Positions 25,877-34,632 are shown, counted from the stretch's first letter. The stretch: 40,892 nucleotides of DNA from Carboxydothermus pertinax (GCF_001950255.1 NZ_BDJK01000008.1:1-40892); one strand, 5' to 3'. Numbers and translations are program-made. The notes: a model not told the origin generated them from the sequence alone.

Positions 25877-27022
25877 TTGTTCAGGTGGTTCTTTGGGGAA
25901 ATACGCTTTAAACTTCAGGGAACTGATATCGAGCGCTTTTTAAACCTAGCCTTTAGCCGACAAATTGACTTAAGGGAAGTAAAATATAACAAAAATGGAC
26001 TTACTTTTAAAACAACTCTGAAAAATTTTCGAAAAGTAAAAGCGTTAGGGAAACAGGTAGGGGCCAAAACTCAAGTAATTTCTAAAGAGGGATTGCCTTT
26101 TTGGGGGAAAAAGATTTTAAAAAGGCCAGGGATAATAGCCGGGCTTTTTTTACTTTTAGGTATAATTTATACCTTAACTGGATTTATCTGGTTTATTGAT
26201 GTAAAGGGGTTTGGTCAGGAAAAGGAAAAAGTCTATAAAATTTTAAGGGATAAGGGAATTAAACCCTGGACCGAGAAAAGAAAGATCGACGAAAAATATT
26301 TACAGCGGGAAATTATGGCCCAAATGCTCAATGTTTCCTGGGTGAGCATTGAAAAAAAGGGAGTCTGGCTTATTGTTAGCGGTAAAAGGCAAAAAGGAAA
26401 TATTGGGCAAAAATATAAAAAGGCCGATATTGTCGCTAAGCGAGATGGCATAATAAAAGAGATCCTGGTGTTTCGCGGAAGCTTAAGAGTACGGATGGGA
26501 CAAAAGGTTACTGCTGGCGAGGTGCTTATTTCCGGAGTAGATGAGTGGGGCAATGCCATTGTTGCCGATGGGACGATCAAAGCAGTTACCTGGTATAAAA
26601 AACAGGTATCGGTTCCTTTAAAAGAAGAACGGCTTGTTCCTACCGGACGTGAAAGTGAATTAATTAAACTTTATTTTGGCAGACACGAGATAACGATAAA
26701 AAAACCTAAAGAAAAATTTTCAATGGCGATTTTGGTAGAAAAACGTTATAGATTGCCAGGGTGGAGGAATATAATCATTCCTATCGAACTATATAGAGTA
26801 ACTTATAAACAAGTAAAAAAGAATGTGAATTACCTAACCCTTGAGGAAGGAGCTCAAAAGGCGTATAATTTAGCATTAGAAGAGCTTAAAAAAGAAGTGG
26901 ATGCGAGGCTTATTACCTATTTAGAAAAAAGCGTTTCTGGTATGGGGGATTCGGTAACGGTAACGGTAAAAGCTCAGGCCTTTGAAAATATTGGGCGACT
27001 TTCGGGAATACAGGAGGAGTGA
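25877..27022 (+). CDS. yqfD: Sporulation protein YqfD
   Basis: A 381-residue protein with a cytoplasmic N-terminal part, one strong membrane segment (about residues 78–97), and a large outer region (VKGFGQEKEKVYKILRDKGIKPWTEK, VAKRDGIIKEILVFRGSLRVRMGQKVTAGEVLISG), typical of the YqfD family of sporulation proteins. The TTG start at 25877 follows AAAGGGGG, five bases after yqfC. It is followed without a gap by phoH. Role in spore formation is known from genetics in Bacillus; the biochemical role is not established. Confidence 0.92.
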   Translation: MFRWFFGEIRFKLQGTDIERFLNLAFSRQIDLREVKYNKNGLTFKTTLKNFRKVKALGKQVGAKTQVISKEGLPFWGKKILKRPGIIAGLFLLLGIIYTLTGFIWFIDVKGFGQEKEKVYKILRDKGIKPWTEKRKIDEKYLQREIMAQMLNVSWVSIEKKGVWLIVSGKRQKGNIGQKYKKADIVAKRDGIIKEILVFRGSLRVRMGQKVTAGEVLISGVDEWGNAIVADGTIKAVTWYKKQVSVPLKEERLVPTGRESELIKLYFGRHEITIKKPKEKFSMAILVEKRYRLPGWRNIIIPIELYRVTYKQVKKNVNYLTLEEGAQKAYNLALEELKKEVDARLITYLEKSVSGMGDSVTVTVKAQAFENIGRLSGIQEE

Positions 27023-27024
27023 AT

Positions 27025-28002
27025 TTGGCTAAAAAAGAACAGCATGTGGTCGTAGCCGATCAAGAGTTTTTTCGGGCTTTATTTGGTAAATACGATGAAA
27101 ATTTAAAGCTCATTGAAGAACTTTTGCCGGTAACTATAAATTTAAGAGAAGGAGAAATCCTGGTATCCGGGGAAGAAGAGGCGGTTAATAAAGCGGTTGG
27201 GCTTCTAGAAGACCTTTATAATTATTACCTTGCCGGAAATCCTATAACTACCCGGGAAATTCGCTACGCTTTTGCCGCAGAAAAAAGTGGAGTTTTAGGT
27301 CTTTTAGGGGATGAAACGGTTTACATTACTCCACGGGGTAAAAAAATAAAGCCGAAAAGCCTTGGACAAAAAAAGTATTTAGAAGCTATTAAAAAACATG
27401 ATATTGTGTTTGCGATTGGCCCTGCAGGAACCGGGAAAACTTATTTGGCTGTAGTTATGGCGGTTTTAGCTTTAAAGCAAAAGGAAGTGGCCCGGATCAT
27501 TTTAACTCGGCCGGCAGTGGAAGCAGGGGAGAAGTTAGGCTTTTTACCCGGAGATTTACAGGAAAAAGTGAATCCTTATTTAAGGCCGTTGTACGATAGT
27601 TTATATGATATTTTGGGGCTGGAGACAACTCAAAGATATTTAGAAAAACAAATCATTGAAGTTGCTCCTCTTGCGTATATGCGGGGCCGCACCTTGGATG
27701 ATGCTTTTATTATTTTAGATGAAGCGCAAAATACCACTCCCGAGCAAATGAAAATGTTTTTAACCCGTTTGGGTTTTGGTTCTAAAGCGGTAATTACTGG
27801 GGATACAACGCAGGTAGACTTACCCCGGGGTCAGGAATCGGGACTGGTTGAAGCAGAACAAATCTTAAAGCCGATTAAAGGCATTAGTTTTTCTTATTTT
27901 TCCCGGGAAGATGTGGTTAGACATCCCTTAGTCCAGGAAATAATTGAGCAGTACGAAAAAGCCCGGAAAATCAAGGACAGGGAGGGAACGGGTCATTCTT
28001 AA
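27025..28002 (+). CDS. phoH: PhoH family ATPase
   Basis: PhoH-like proteins are P-loop ATPases, often next to ybeY and linked to RNA metabolism. The 325-residue protein has an N-terminal KH-like region (to about 110), Walker A GPAGTGKTYLA, RPAVEAGEKLGFLPGDLQEKVNPYLRPLYD, Walker B FIILDEAQNTTPEQMKMFLTR and ITGDTTQVDLP. GTG at 27019 overlaps the yqfD stop, but it directly abuts AGGAGG (27013–27018); TTG at 27025 has correct 6-base spacing and is preferred. Confidence 0.94.
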   Translation: MAKKEQHVVVADQEFFRALFGKYDENLKLIEELLPVTINLREGEILVSGEEEAVNKAVGLLEDLYNYYLAGNPITTREIRYAFAAEKSGVLGLLGDETVYITPRGKKIKPKSLGQKKYLEAIKKHDIVFAIGPAGTGKTYLAVVMAVLALKQKEVARIILTRPAVEAGEKLGFLPGDLQEKVNPYLRPLYDSLYDILGLETTQRYLEKQIIEVAPLAYMRGRTLDDAFIILDEAQNTTPEQMKMFLTRLGFGSKAVITGDTTQVDLPRGQESGLVEAEQILKPIKGISFSYFSREDVVRHPLVQEIIEQYEKARKIKDREGTGHS

Positions 28003-28021
28003 TTTTAAAATAAAGGTATGG

Positions 28022-30112
28022 TTGGAGCGGCTAAAAAATAATCAAAGGCTAATCCGGGGATTAGTGTTTACTGGTTTTTTCGTTTCCTATCTTTTTTTAA
28101 TGTTTTTGGAGTTTTTTCCGCACCAAATAAGCCTTCAGGTAGGACAAGTTTCTCCAGAAACTATCAAAGCTCCTCGGAGTATAGTTTTTGAAGATAAGGC
28201 CAAAACCGAAGAAGCCCGGGAAAAAGCCCGCAGTCAAGTACCAAAAGTTTACTTAATTAACCCAGAAACCAATGGGGCTATTTTGGGGGAAGTAAACAAC
28301 TTTTTCTTAAATATTGAAAAAATTCTCAAGCAAAGTCTTCCTCAAAAACAAAAAGAAAAACTAATTACCGCAGAAGTGCCTTTTACCTTGCCCGCGGGGA
28401 TGGCTTATGACTTAGCTGGCATTACAGTAGAACGCTGGAAAGCTTGCGGGCGAGCTGCAACGGAAATTTTGGGGGAACTTTTAAAAAAAGAAATAACTCC
28501 AGAAAATTTTACCGAAATTAAGGCAACCCTTCCGGACAAGGTTAGCCGGTATAATTTAAGTTACCCGGAAAAAGAGGTTTTACTTTTAAGCTTAAATTAT
28601 TATTTACGGCCCAATGCAGTATATGATCCGGAAGCTACCGAAAAGCTTCGGGATCGAGCGGCGCAAGCGGTGCCCAAAGTCTGGGTATCGGTAAAGCAAA
28701 ATCAAAAAATAATAGGAGAAGGGGAAATAGTAACTCCGGAACATTTAGCAAAATTAGAGGCTTTGGGGCTTTTAAAGCCAAAGCCTTCCTTTAGAAATTT
28801 TATTGGAGCAGTTTTTATTATTTTATTTACAATGTTAACGCCGCTTTTTTATCTCTACCAGCAGCGGCGAGAGGTGTTTAATAATTTAAATTTATTAGTG
28901 TTATTGGGGATAATTTCCTTTTTTATTCTGGCTCTTGCAAAAAGCATTTTAGCCATAAATGTAGGGGCTTTTCCCGAGATGACACCCCTTGTTGGCTATG
29001 CGGTACCTTTAGGTGCTGCCACTATGTTAATAGCGATCTTAATTGACTTTAATCTTTCCCTTTTAATGACAGCAATTCTAGCTCTTTTAATTGGAATTGG
29101 GACGGAGTTAAATCTTAAAATGTCGGTAGTGGCCTTTTTTTCAGGCCTTGCCGGTGGTTTTGGTGTTTCCCACCTAAGCCAGCGTAAAGATTTAGCTCGA
29201 GCTGGGTTAAATATAGGAATTGTAGCAACAATAGCGATTCTTGCTTTAGAGCTAATTGATAAAACTTCATTGAGTACAGCTTTTTTAGCAGCTTTAGTTT
29301 TAGGTCCGATAAATGGAATTTTAGCTGCAGTTTTTACCAACGGCTTTTTACCCTATTTAGAAACGACCTTTAAAGTTACCTCGGCGGTTACTTTATTAGA
29401 ACTAGCTACTCCTTCCCATCCCCTTTTAAAGAAGCTTTTAATGGAAGCTCCAGGAACTTACCATCATAGCTTACTGGTAGGGAATTTAGCGGAAGCAGCA
29501 GCGGAAAAAGTAAATGCTGATAGCCTTTTAGCCCGGGTGGGGGCATTTTACCACGACATTGGTAAATTAAAACGGCCTTACTTTTTTGTGGAAAATCAGT
29601 TTGGCAGCACCAATCCTCATGAAAAGCTAACTCCTAATTTAAGTACTTTAATTGTAACCTCCCATATCAAAGACGGGGTAGAGCTGGCCCGGGAGTATAA
29701 GCTCCCGGCGGTGGTGGTGGATATTATTGAACAGCACCATGGTACCAGCATCTTAAAATTCTTTTTCCAAAAGGCAATAGAAATAAACGGGTCGGAGGTA
29801 AAGGATGAAGATTTTCGCTATCCAGGACCTAAGCCCAAAACTAAAGAAGCAGCTTTAGTAATGCTGGCTGACTCGGTGGAAGCGGCGGTACGTTCGTTAA
29901 AATCCCCAACCCCCGGGCGGATAGAAGGCTTGGTACGAAAAGTAATAAAGGACAAGCTTTTAGATGGGCAGTTGGATGAATCTAATTTAACCTTTCAGGA
30001 TTTACACAATATTGCTCAAGCTTTTGATAAGGTATTATCGGGAATTTTCCATAACCGGGTGGAGTATCCGGACATAAATCCGGAAGCTCTAAGAAAGGAG
30101 AAAAAATCTTGA
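28022..30112 (+). CDS. Membrane HD-domain phosphohydrolase, YqfF/PgpH family
   Basis: PgpH-type proteins degrade cyclic di-AMP in Firmicutes. Visible: an N-terminal membrane segment, an extracytoplasmic 7TMR-HDED domain (about 30–250, LQVGQVSPETIKAPRSIVF), a block of membrane helices (about 260–450), and a cytoplasmic HD domain (HHSLLVGNLAEAAAEKV, FYHDIGKLKRPYFF near residue 510, IIEQHHGT). The start is uncertain. TTG at 28022 follows AAAGG and gives 696 residues close to homologous N-termini; TTG at 27944 would add 26 residues but overlap phoH by 59 bases; an ATT at 27995 sits 9 bases after GGGAGG. The C-terminus and family are secure. Confidence 0.92.
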   Translation: MERLKNNQRLIRGLVFTGFFVSYLFLMFLEFFPHQISLQVGQVSPETIKAPRSIVFEDKAKTEEAREKARSQVPKVYLINPETNGAILGEVNNFFLNIEKILKQSLPQKQKEKLITAEVPFTLPAGMAYDLAGITVERWKACGRAATEILGELLKKEITPENFTEIKATLPDKVSRYNLSYPEKEVLLLSLNYYLRPNAVYDPEATEKLRDRAAQAVPKVWVSVKQNQKIIGEGEIVTPEHLAKLEALGLLKPKPSFRNFIGAVFIILFTMLTPLFYLYQQRREVFNNLNLLVLLGIISFFILALAKSILAINVGAFPEMTPLVGYAVPLGAATMLIAILIDFNLSLLMTAILALLIGIGTELNLKMSVVAFFSGLAGGFGVSHLSQRKDLARAGLNIGIVATIAILALELIDKTSLSTAFLAALVLGPINGILAAVFTNGFLPYLETTFKVTSAVTLLELATPSHPLLKKLLMEAPGTYHHSLLVGNLAEAAAEKVNADSLLARVGAFYHDIGKLKRPYFFVENQFGSTNPHEKLTPNLSTLIVTSHIKDGVELAREYKLPAVVVDIIEQHHGTSILKFFFQKAIEINGSEVKDEDFRYPGPKPKTKEAALVMLADSVEAAVRSLKSPTPGRIEGLVRKVIKDKLLDGQLDESNLTFQDLHNIAQAFDKVLSGIFHNRVEYPDINPEALRKEKKS

Positions 30113-30537
30113 CGGAAATTAATAATCTTCAAGATAAAGTGCTGGTAGATGATATTTTACTTCAGGCAATAGAGAAAGCTGTAAGTTTTACTTTAAACGA
30201 GGAAGGATGCGAAGGGGTAGTAAGTGTTGCGCTGGTAGATAATAATTACATTCAGTCTTTAAACCGGGATTACCGCCAAAAAGATACTCCAACCGATGTT
30301 TTATCTTTTCCCTTAGCCGATGATGAAGACGATGTATTAGGAGATGTAGTGATTTCTTTAGAAAAAGCATTAGAACAGGCCAAAGAGTATGGTCATAGTT
30401 TTTTAAGGGAAGTTTCCTTTTTAACAGTGCATGGAGTTTTACATTTGCTTGGGCACGATCATTATACAGAGGAAGAAACCCGTATTATGCGGGAAAAGGA
30501 AGAAAAAATCTTAAAAGCTCTGGGATTGGAGCGTTAA
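30109..30537 (+). CDS. ybeY: rRNA maturation endoribonuclease YbeY
   Basis: YbeY is a metal-dependent RNase needed for 16S rRNA 3'-end maturation and ribosome quality control. The 142-residue protein has NRDYRQKDTPTDVLSFPL and the signature HGVLHLLGHDH with metal ligands H108, H112 and H118. TTG at 30109 follows AAGGAG (30095–30100) and overlaps the preceding stop by four bases. phoH–yqfF–ybeY–dgkA–era is the conserved Firmicute order. Confidence 0.95.
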   Translation: MTEINNLQDKVLVDDILLQAIEKAVSFTLNEEGCEGVVSVALVDNNYIQSLNRDYRQKDTPTDVLSFPLADDEDDVLGDVVISLEKALEQAKEYGHSFLREVSFLTVHGVLHLLGHDHYTEEETRIMREKEEKILKALGLER

Positions 30538-30538
30538 T

Positions 30539-31021
30539 ATGCGCCGAAGCTTAAAAGAAAGCTTTAGCTATGCCTTTTGGGGATTAATTTATAGTTTACG
30601 TACCCAGAGAAATATGAAAATTCACTTTTTAGCGGGTATTGGAGTTTTAACCCTTTCTTTATTTTTGCCTTTTAACGGATATGACTACTTATTTGTTTTT
30701 TTTGCCGTAGCTCTGGTAATTATAACGGAAATGATAAATACGGCTATTGAAGCCACGGTAGATTTGTTTACAAAAGATTATCACCGCCTTGCCAAAATTG
30801 CCAAGGATGTTGCAGCAGGAGCAGTGCTCCTGGCGGCAATAAACAGTATTGGAGTATTTTTTCTTGTGATTATACCAAAAATAAAGGGCTTATCTTATTT
30901 AAATCTCTACCGAATCAGGCTTTATCCTTTTCATATTTTACTTTTGTTAATAGGGCTTTTGTTTCTTCTATATACTTTCCTAAGTTATGGCAGGTCGCGA
31001 GGGGGGAGAGGGCATTTTTAA
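30539..31021 (+). CDS. dgkA: Diacylglycerol/undecaprenol kinase, DgkA family, with C-terminal extension
   Basis: A small membrane kinase; Gram-positive members mainly phosphorylate undecaprenol to recycle the cell-wall carrier lipid. The first 120 residues carry the family core: RNMKIHFLAGI, then EMINTAIEATVDL with its acidic catalytic residues and HRLAKIAKDVAAGAVLLAA. Three membrane helices form the core. At 160 residues it is longer than typical (about 120–130), with a fourth hydrophobic segment at about 131–149 and a Gly/Arg-rich tail that overlaps the next gene by 35 bases. Begins one base after ybeY. Confidence 0.92.
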   Translation: MRRSLKESFSYAFWGLIYSLRTQRNMKIHFLAGIGVLTLSLFLPFNGYDYLFVFFAVALVIITEMINTAIEATVDLFTKDYHRLAKIAKDVAAGAVLLAAINSIGVFFLVIIPKIKGLSYLNLYRIRLYPFHILLLLIGLLFLLYTFLSYGRSRGGRGHF

Positions 31022-31619
31022 GAAACTTGGCAACTATTTTTTAACCGGTCTCGTAGTAATAACACCTGCGGCTATAACTATCTACATCTTATATACCTTA
31101 TTTTCCTTTTTTGACCGGCCCCTGAGAGGTTTTTTTGCAAAGATTTTTGGTCTTGACATTCCTGGGCTTGGGTTTTTAACAGTAGCCCTCTTGATACCTA
31201 CCGTTGGCATGCTGGCTACCAATTTTATCGGCGGAAAAATCCTTAAAAAATTTGAGCAACTTTTTATAAAGCTTCCGGTGACTCGTACCCTTTATAAGAC
31301 ATCTAAGCAATTAATTGAAACTTTTTTGCATCCCGAAAGGGATGCTTTTAAAAGTGTGGTATTGGTAAGGTATCCCAATGAAAATAGTTATGCGTTAGGC
31401 TTTATAACCGGTTCTGGACTTAATGAAATAAATGAAAAAACCGAGGAAAAGCTTTTACCGGTCTTTCTACCTACTACTCCCAACCCAACTTCGGGCTGGC
31501 TTTTATACTTGCCCGAAAGGGATGTAATACCATTAAATCTTTCGGTAGAAGATGCTTTAAAAATTATTGTTTCCGGTGGTATTGTCCAGCCGGAAAGGGA
31601 GGTATGGGATGAGTTATAA
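30987..31619 (+). CDS. DUF502 family membrane protein
   Basis: A 210-residue protein with two membrane segments (about 14–36 and 55–77, LTGLVVITPAAITIYILYTLF and LGFLTVALLIPTVGMLATNFI) and a soluble part with KLPVTRTLYKTSKQLIETFL, FKSVVLVRYPNENSYALGFITG and FLPTTPNPTSGWLLYLPERDVI, the DUF502 pattern. Function unknown. The ATG at 30987 has no good ribosome site and overlaps dgkA by 35 bases; an ATT codon at 31014 lies behind GGGGGGAGAGG and would give a protein starting MFKKLGNYFLTG, like family N-termini. The longer start is listed for lack of proof. Confidence 0.85.
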   Translation: MAGREGGEGIFKKLGNYFLTGLVVITPAAITIYILYTLFSFFDRPLRGFFAKIFGLDIPGLGFLTVALLIPTVGMLATNFIGGKILKKFEQLFIKLPVTRTLYKTSKQLIETFLHPERDAFKSVVLVRYPNENSYALGFITGSGLNEINEKTEEKLLPVFLPTTPNPTSGWLLYLPERDVIPLNLSVEDALKIIVSGGIVQPEREVWDEL

Positions 31620-32505
31620 ATCGGGTTTTGTTTCTATTATTGGGCGGCCCAATGTGGGAAAATCCACTCTTTTAAACCAGATGGTCGGGACTAAAATTGC
31701 TATTATGTCGGATAAACCCCAGACTACCCGAAATAAAATCCGGGCAGTTTTAACCAGCGCTATGGGGCAAATTATTTTTATTGATACTCCGGGGGTCCAA
31801 AAGCCCCGCAATAAACTTGGCGAATTTATGTTAAAACAAGCGCTTACTAGTTTAAACGAGGTAGATGTTTTATTATACGTGGTAGAAGCTAATTCCCCCA
31901 TTGGGCCCCAGGAAAACTATCTCCTAAAGACTTTAGCGGAAGTAAAAACTCCAATTATCCTTGCGGTTAATAAAATTGATATGGTTAAGATGAGTGAGGC
32001 ACAAAATATTGCCAGTCAAATTAAAAGCAAAATACAAGTTGCTAAAACTTATTTTTTATCTGCTTTAAACGGAGTAGGTGTTGCCGAATTGTTGACGGGA
32101 ATTTTTGAATTATTACCCGAAGGGCCTCCTTATTACCCGGAAGGTCAGGTAACCGATTATCCGGAACGATTTATCATAGCGGAATACATTCGGGAGCAAA
32201 TATTACACTTAACCCGGGAAGAAATTCCCCATTCGGTAGCGGTAGTGGTGGAAGAGGTAAAACCCCGGGAAAATAGCAATACTGTATATGTGTCAGCGAT
32301 AATTTATGTAGAAAGAGATAGTCAAAAGGGAATAATAATTGGTAAAAACGGCCAGATGTTGAAAGAGATTGGTCAAAGGGCAAGGTTAGAAATTGAGCGG
32401 CTATTAGGAAGCAATATTTACCTTGATTTATGGGTAAAAGTAAAAGAAGACTGGCGAAATAAAGACGTCTGGATTCGTAATTTTGGCTTTACCGAGTTTG
32501 AATAA
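31609..32505 (+). CDS. era: GTPase Era
   Basis: Era is an essential GTPase that binds the 3' end of 16S rRNA during 30S assembly. The 298-residue protein shows G1 GRPNVGKST, G2 region KPQTTRNKIRAV, G3 DTPGVQ, G4 NKID, and a C-terminal KH domain (IIIGKNGQMLKEIGQRARLEIE). ATG at 31609 follows GGGAGG (31597–31602); an in-frame start at 31567 would add 14 residues and lacks a ribosome site. It overlaps the DUF502 gene by 11 bases and is followed by a terminator. Confidence 0.97.
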   Translation: MSYKSGFVSIIGRPNVGKSTLLNQMVGTKIAIMSDKPQTTRNKIRAVLTSAMGQIIFIDTPGVQKPRNKLGEFMLKQALTSLNEVDVLLYVVEANSPIGPQENYLLKTLAEVKTPIILAVNKIDMVKMSEAQNIASQIKSKIQVAKTYFLSALNGVGVAELLTGIFELLPEGPPYYPEGQVTDYPERFIIAEYIREQILHLTREEIPHSVAVVVEEVKPRENSNTVYVSAIIYVERDSQKGIIIGKNGQMLKEIGQRARLEIERLLGSNIYLDLWVKVKEDWRNKDVWIRNFGFTEFE

Positions 32506-32518
32506 CCTTTAGTAAAAG

Positions 32519-32543
32519 AGCGGGCTTAGGCCCGCTTTAGTTT
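32519..32543 (+). terminator. Rho-independent terminator after era
   Basis: AGCGGGC (32519–32525) and GCCCGCT (32530–32536) form a perfect 7-base stem with a 4-base loop TTAG, followed by TTAGTTT. The T-run is interrupted, but the stem is strong and marks the end of the yqfC–era run. Confidence 0.85.
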
Positions 32544-32721
32544 CAGGGTGTAGTAATATAAAAATTTTTTATAGGAGGGCTATTATAAAACAAAAACGTG
32601 AAATATAGAACAAATTTAGGTCTTTGATAATACTGCATTTTTGTCATAAGCAATTAAGCAATAACGCCTTTAATACCTCTTTTTCCGGGCGAAATGTGAA
32701 AATTATAACATTGAGAATATA
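32544..32721. other. AT-rich intergenic stretch before the lactate promoter
   Basis: No gene, RNA or mobile element is recognisable here. It holds a ribosome-site-like AGGAGGGC (32573–32580) with no open frame behind it and a short direct repeat, AAGCAAT, at about 32648 and 32656. Together with the promoter and operators that follow, it makes up the 318-base gap between era and the permease gene. Confidence 0.5.
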
Positions 32722-32749
32722 TTGAAAATTTAAATTTGTATGGTAAACT
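32722..32749 (+). promoter_or_regulatory. Promoter of the lactate permease gene
   Basis: TTGAAA (32722–32727) and TAAACT (32744–32749) are spaced by 16 bases, with TGG directly before TAAACT, an extended -10. Transcription would start near 32756, at the edge of the GGTCAGACC palindrome. Confidence 0.65.
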
Positions 32750-32758
32750 AATAATCGA

Positions 32759-32771
32759 ATGGTCAGACCAT
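32759..32771. promoter_or_regulatory. Probable GntR (FadR/LldR-type) operator
   Basis: ATGGTCAGACCAT is a perfect 13-base palindrome at the expected transcription start of the permease gene. Its shape (TGGTC-N-GACCA) fits operators of FadR-subfamily GntR regulators, and such a regulator is encoded at 37335–38030. The 13 bases GGTCAGACCATCA (32761–32773) recur at 38079–38091. Confidence 0.6.
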
Positions 32772-32785
32772 CATACGGCCGTATG
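32772..32785. promoter_or_regulatory. Second palindrome in the permease leader
   Basis: CATACGGCCGTATG is a perfect 14-base palindrome that abuts the GGTCAGACC operator. TATGGTA occurs at 32739–32745, 32782–32788 and 32787–32793 around it. It may be a second protein-binding site or an RNA hairpin in the leader; it is not repeated before lutC. Confidence 0.4.
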
Positions 32786-32823
32786 GTATGGTAAGTGACA
32801 AAATTTTTCAGGAGGGGTATGAG

Positions 32824-34569
32824 GTGAGCTGGACGCAAAATTATGATCCCCTTGGCAACATTGCGTTGTCGGCATTGTTGGCGGCGCTTCCGATTTTTTT
32901 CCTGTTCTGGGCGTTGGCCATCAAAAAAATGAAAGGATATATGGCGGGTCTTTTGACGTTGCTTTTGGCCATTATTGTTGTGGTTTTTGAGTACAAAATG
33001 CCCGTAAATCTTGCTTTGATGTCAGCGGTAAACGGCGCTTTATACGGACTTTTCCCTATTGGCTGGATTGTGTTTACGGCGATTTATCTTTATAATCTCA
33101 CCGTTAAAGCTGGGCAATTTGAGATTATCAAAGATTCCATTGCATCCATTACCGAAGACCGCCGGCTGCAGGCCTTATTAATTGCTTTTGCCTTTGGGGC
33201 GTTTTTAGAAGGTGCTGCTGGTTTTGGGACTCCGGTAGCAATTACAGCAGCGATGTTAATGGGGCTTGGTTTTGAACCACTGTATGCAGCTGGGATTTGT
33301 TTAATTGCCAACACCGCTCCGGTAGCCTTCGGGGGCATTGGCATTCCGGTTATTGTGGCGGGACAGGTAACGGGAATTGACGCCATGGCGATTAGTAAGA
33401 TGATAGGTCGCCAGGTACCGCTTTTATCGGCAGTTATACCGGCCTGGATGGTCTTTATTATGTCCGGCTGGAAGGGACTTGTCGAAGTACTGCCGGCGGC
33501 GCTGGTAACTGGTGTTGTCTTTGCGGGAGCTCAATGGTTTTCGGCAAACTATCTTTCACCGATGCTTCCGGATATTATAGCTTCCCTGGTTACGATTATA
33601 GCTTTAGTCTTATTCTTGAAGGTCTGGAAGCCGAAAAATATCTGGCGGTTTGCCAATGAGCCTCCGGCAACATTACAGGTGAAGAAACACTCTGCCGGAG
33701 TTATTTTAAAAGCCTGGTCGCCGTTTATTGTATTAACGATTTTAGTTGGCGACTGGGGGTTAAATCAGGTAAAAAATGTTCTGGAGCTTGTTACCCTTAA
33801 GTTACCTATTCCTGGGTTAGATGGTTTAATTTACAAACCGGGGGCTGATAAAGCAATGGAAGCGGTCTTTAAATTTAACTGGCTGTCAGCTGCCGGTACA
33901 GCAATCCTTATTGCTGCAATAATTACAATTTTAATTTTACGAATTAGCTTTAAAGATGCGGTTAATGTGTTTGTTGAGACTCTTAAGAGTTTAAAATATC
34001 CGCTTATTAACATCGCGGCAGTATTAGGCTTTGCATATGTTGCTAATTTCTCCGGGATGAGCCAAACGTTGGGCTTATCGCTAACCGTTACAGGAAAAGC
34101 TTTTGCCTTTCTTTCACCAATGCTTGGCTGGCTCGGGGTGTTTATAACCGGTTCGGATACTTCGGCTAATGCTCTCTTTGCTAAACTCCAGGCAGCTTCT
34201 GCAGAAAAGCTGGGAATACCTTTGGTTTTAACAGTGGCAGCCAATACCTCGGGTGGATTTACCGGAAAAATGATATCACCTCAAAGTATAGCGGTAGCAA
34301 CTGCTTCGGTGGGGTTGGTAGGCAAAGAAGCAGAGCTTTTCCGGCTCACTGTTCTGCAGAGCTTTTTGTTTGCCATCGTAGTAGGGATAATCACATATCT
34401 TCAGGCGTACTACCTTAAAAGCTGGATTCCGGCTTATAAAATGATTGAAAACGCAGTAGCCGCTGCTCAAGCTCCGGTACATACCGGCCCGGGACTTACC
34501 ATTCTTGGGATTACCGCAGTGGTAATTTTAGCCCTCTGGGGTTTAGTTGCAGCCTTTAATAAAAAATAA
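32824..34569 (+). CDS. lctP: L-lactate permease, LctP family
   Basis: A proton-coupled lactate (and possibly glycolate) importer of 581 residues with about 13 membrane segments. Family motifs include the start WTQNYDPLGNIALSALLAALPI, GAFLEGAAGFGTPVAITAAML, NTAPVAFGGIGIPVIVAGQ, FITGSDTSANALFAKLQ and NTSGGFTGKMISPQSIAVA. GTG at 32824 follows AGGAGGGG (32810–32817) and matches family N-termini; an ATG at 32788 lies inside the operator region. It opens the lactate locus and is separated from the dehydrogenase gene by a strong hairpin. Codon use is slightly more GC-rich at the start of the gene than in its neighbours. Confidence 0.94.
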   Translation: MSWTQNYDPLGNIALSALLAALPIFFLFWALAIKKMKGYMAGLLTLLLAIIVVVFEYKMPVNLALMSAVNGALYGLFPIGWIVFTAIYLYNLTVKAGQFEIIKDSIASITEDRRLQALLIAFAFGAFLEGAAGFGTPVAITAAMLMGLGFEPLYAAGICLIANTAPVAFGGIGIPVIVAGQVTGIDAMAISKMIGRQVPLLSAVIPAWMVFIMSGWKGLVEVLPAALVTGVVFAGAQWFSANYLSPMLPDIIASLVTIIALVLFLKVWKPKNIWRFANEPPATLQVKKHSAGVILKAWSPFIVLTILVGDWGLNQVKNVLELVTLKLPIPGLDGLIYKPGADKAMEAVFKFNWLSAAGTAILIAAIITILILRISFKDAVNVFVETLKSLKYPLINIAAVLGFAYVANFSGMSQTLGLSLTVTGKAFAFLSPMLGWLGVFITGSDTSANALFAKLQAASAEKLGIPLVLTVAANTSGGFTGKMISPQSIAVATASVGLVGKEAELFRLTVLQSFLFAIVVGIITYLQAYYLKSWIPAYKMIENAVAAAQAPVHTGPGLTILGITAVVILALWGLVAAFNKK

Positions 34570-34579
34570 ACTAAAATAA

Positions 34580-34618
34580 AACTAATCGGGGGGAACCATT
34601 CCCCCCGGATAGTTTTGG
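34580..34618 (+). terminator. Strong intercistronic hairpin (attenuator or partial terminator)
   Basis: CGGGGGGAA (34587–34595) and TTCCCCCCG (34599–34607) form a perfect 9-base stem, extended by AACTA (34580–34584) with TAGTT (34610–34614). Only TTTT follows before GGGGAGG, so termination may be partial. It could uncouple permease and dehydrogenase levels or protect the upstream mRNA. Confidence 0.6.
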
Positions 34619-34632
34619 GGAGGTTTTTTTAA

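Noticed and set aside
32644-32838. Minus-strand open frame in the gap before lctP
   Set aside because: It covers the promoter and both palindromes, has no ribosome site, and its product resembles no known protein.
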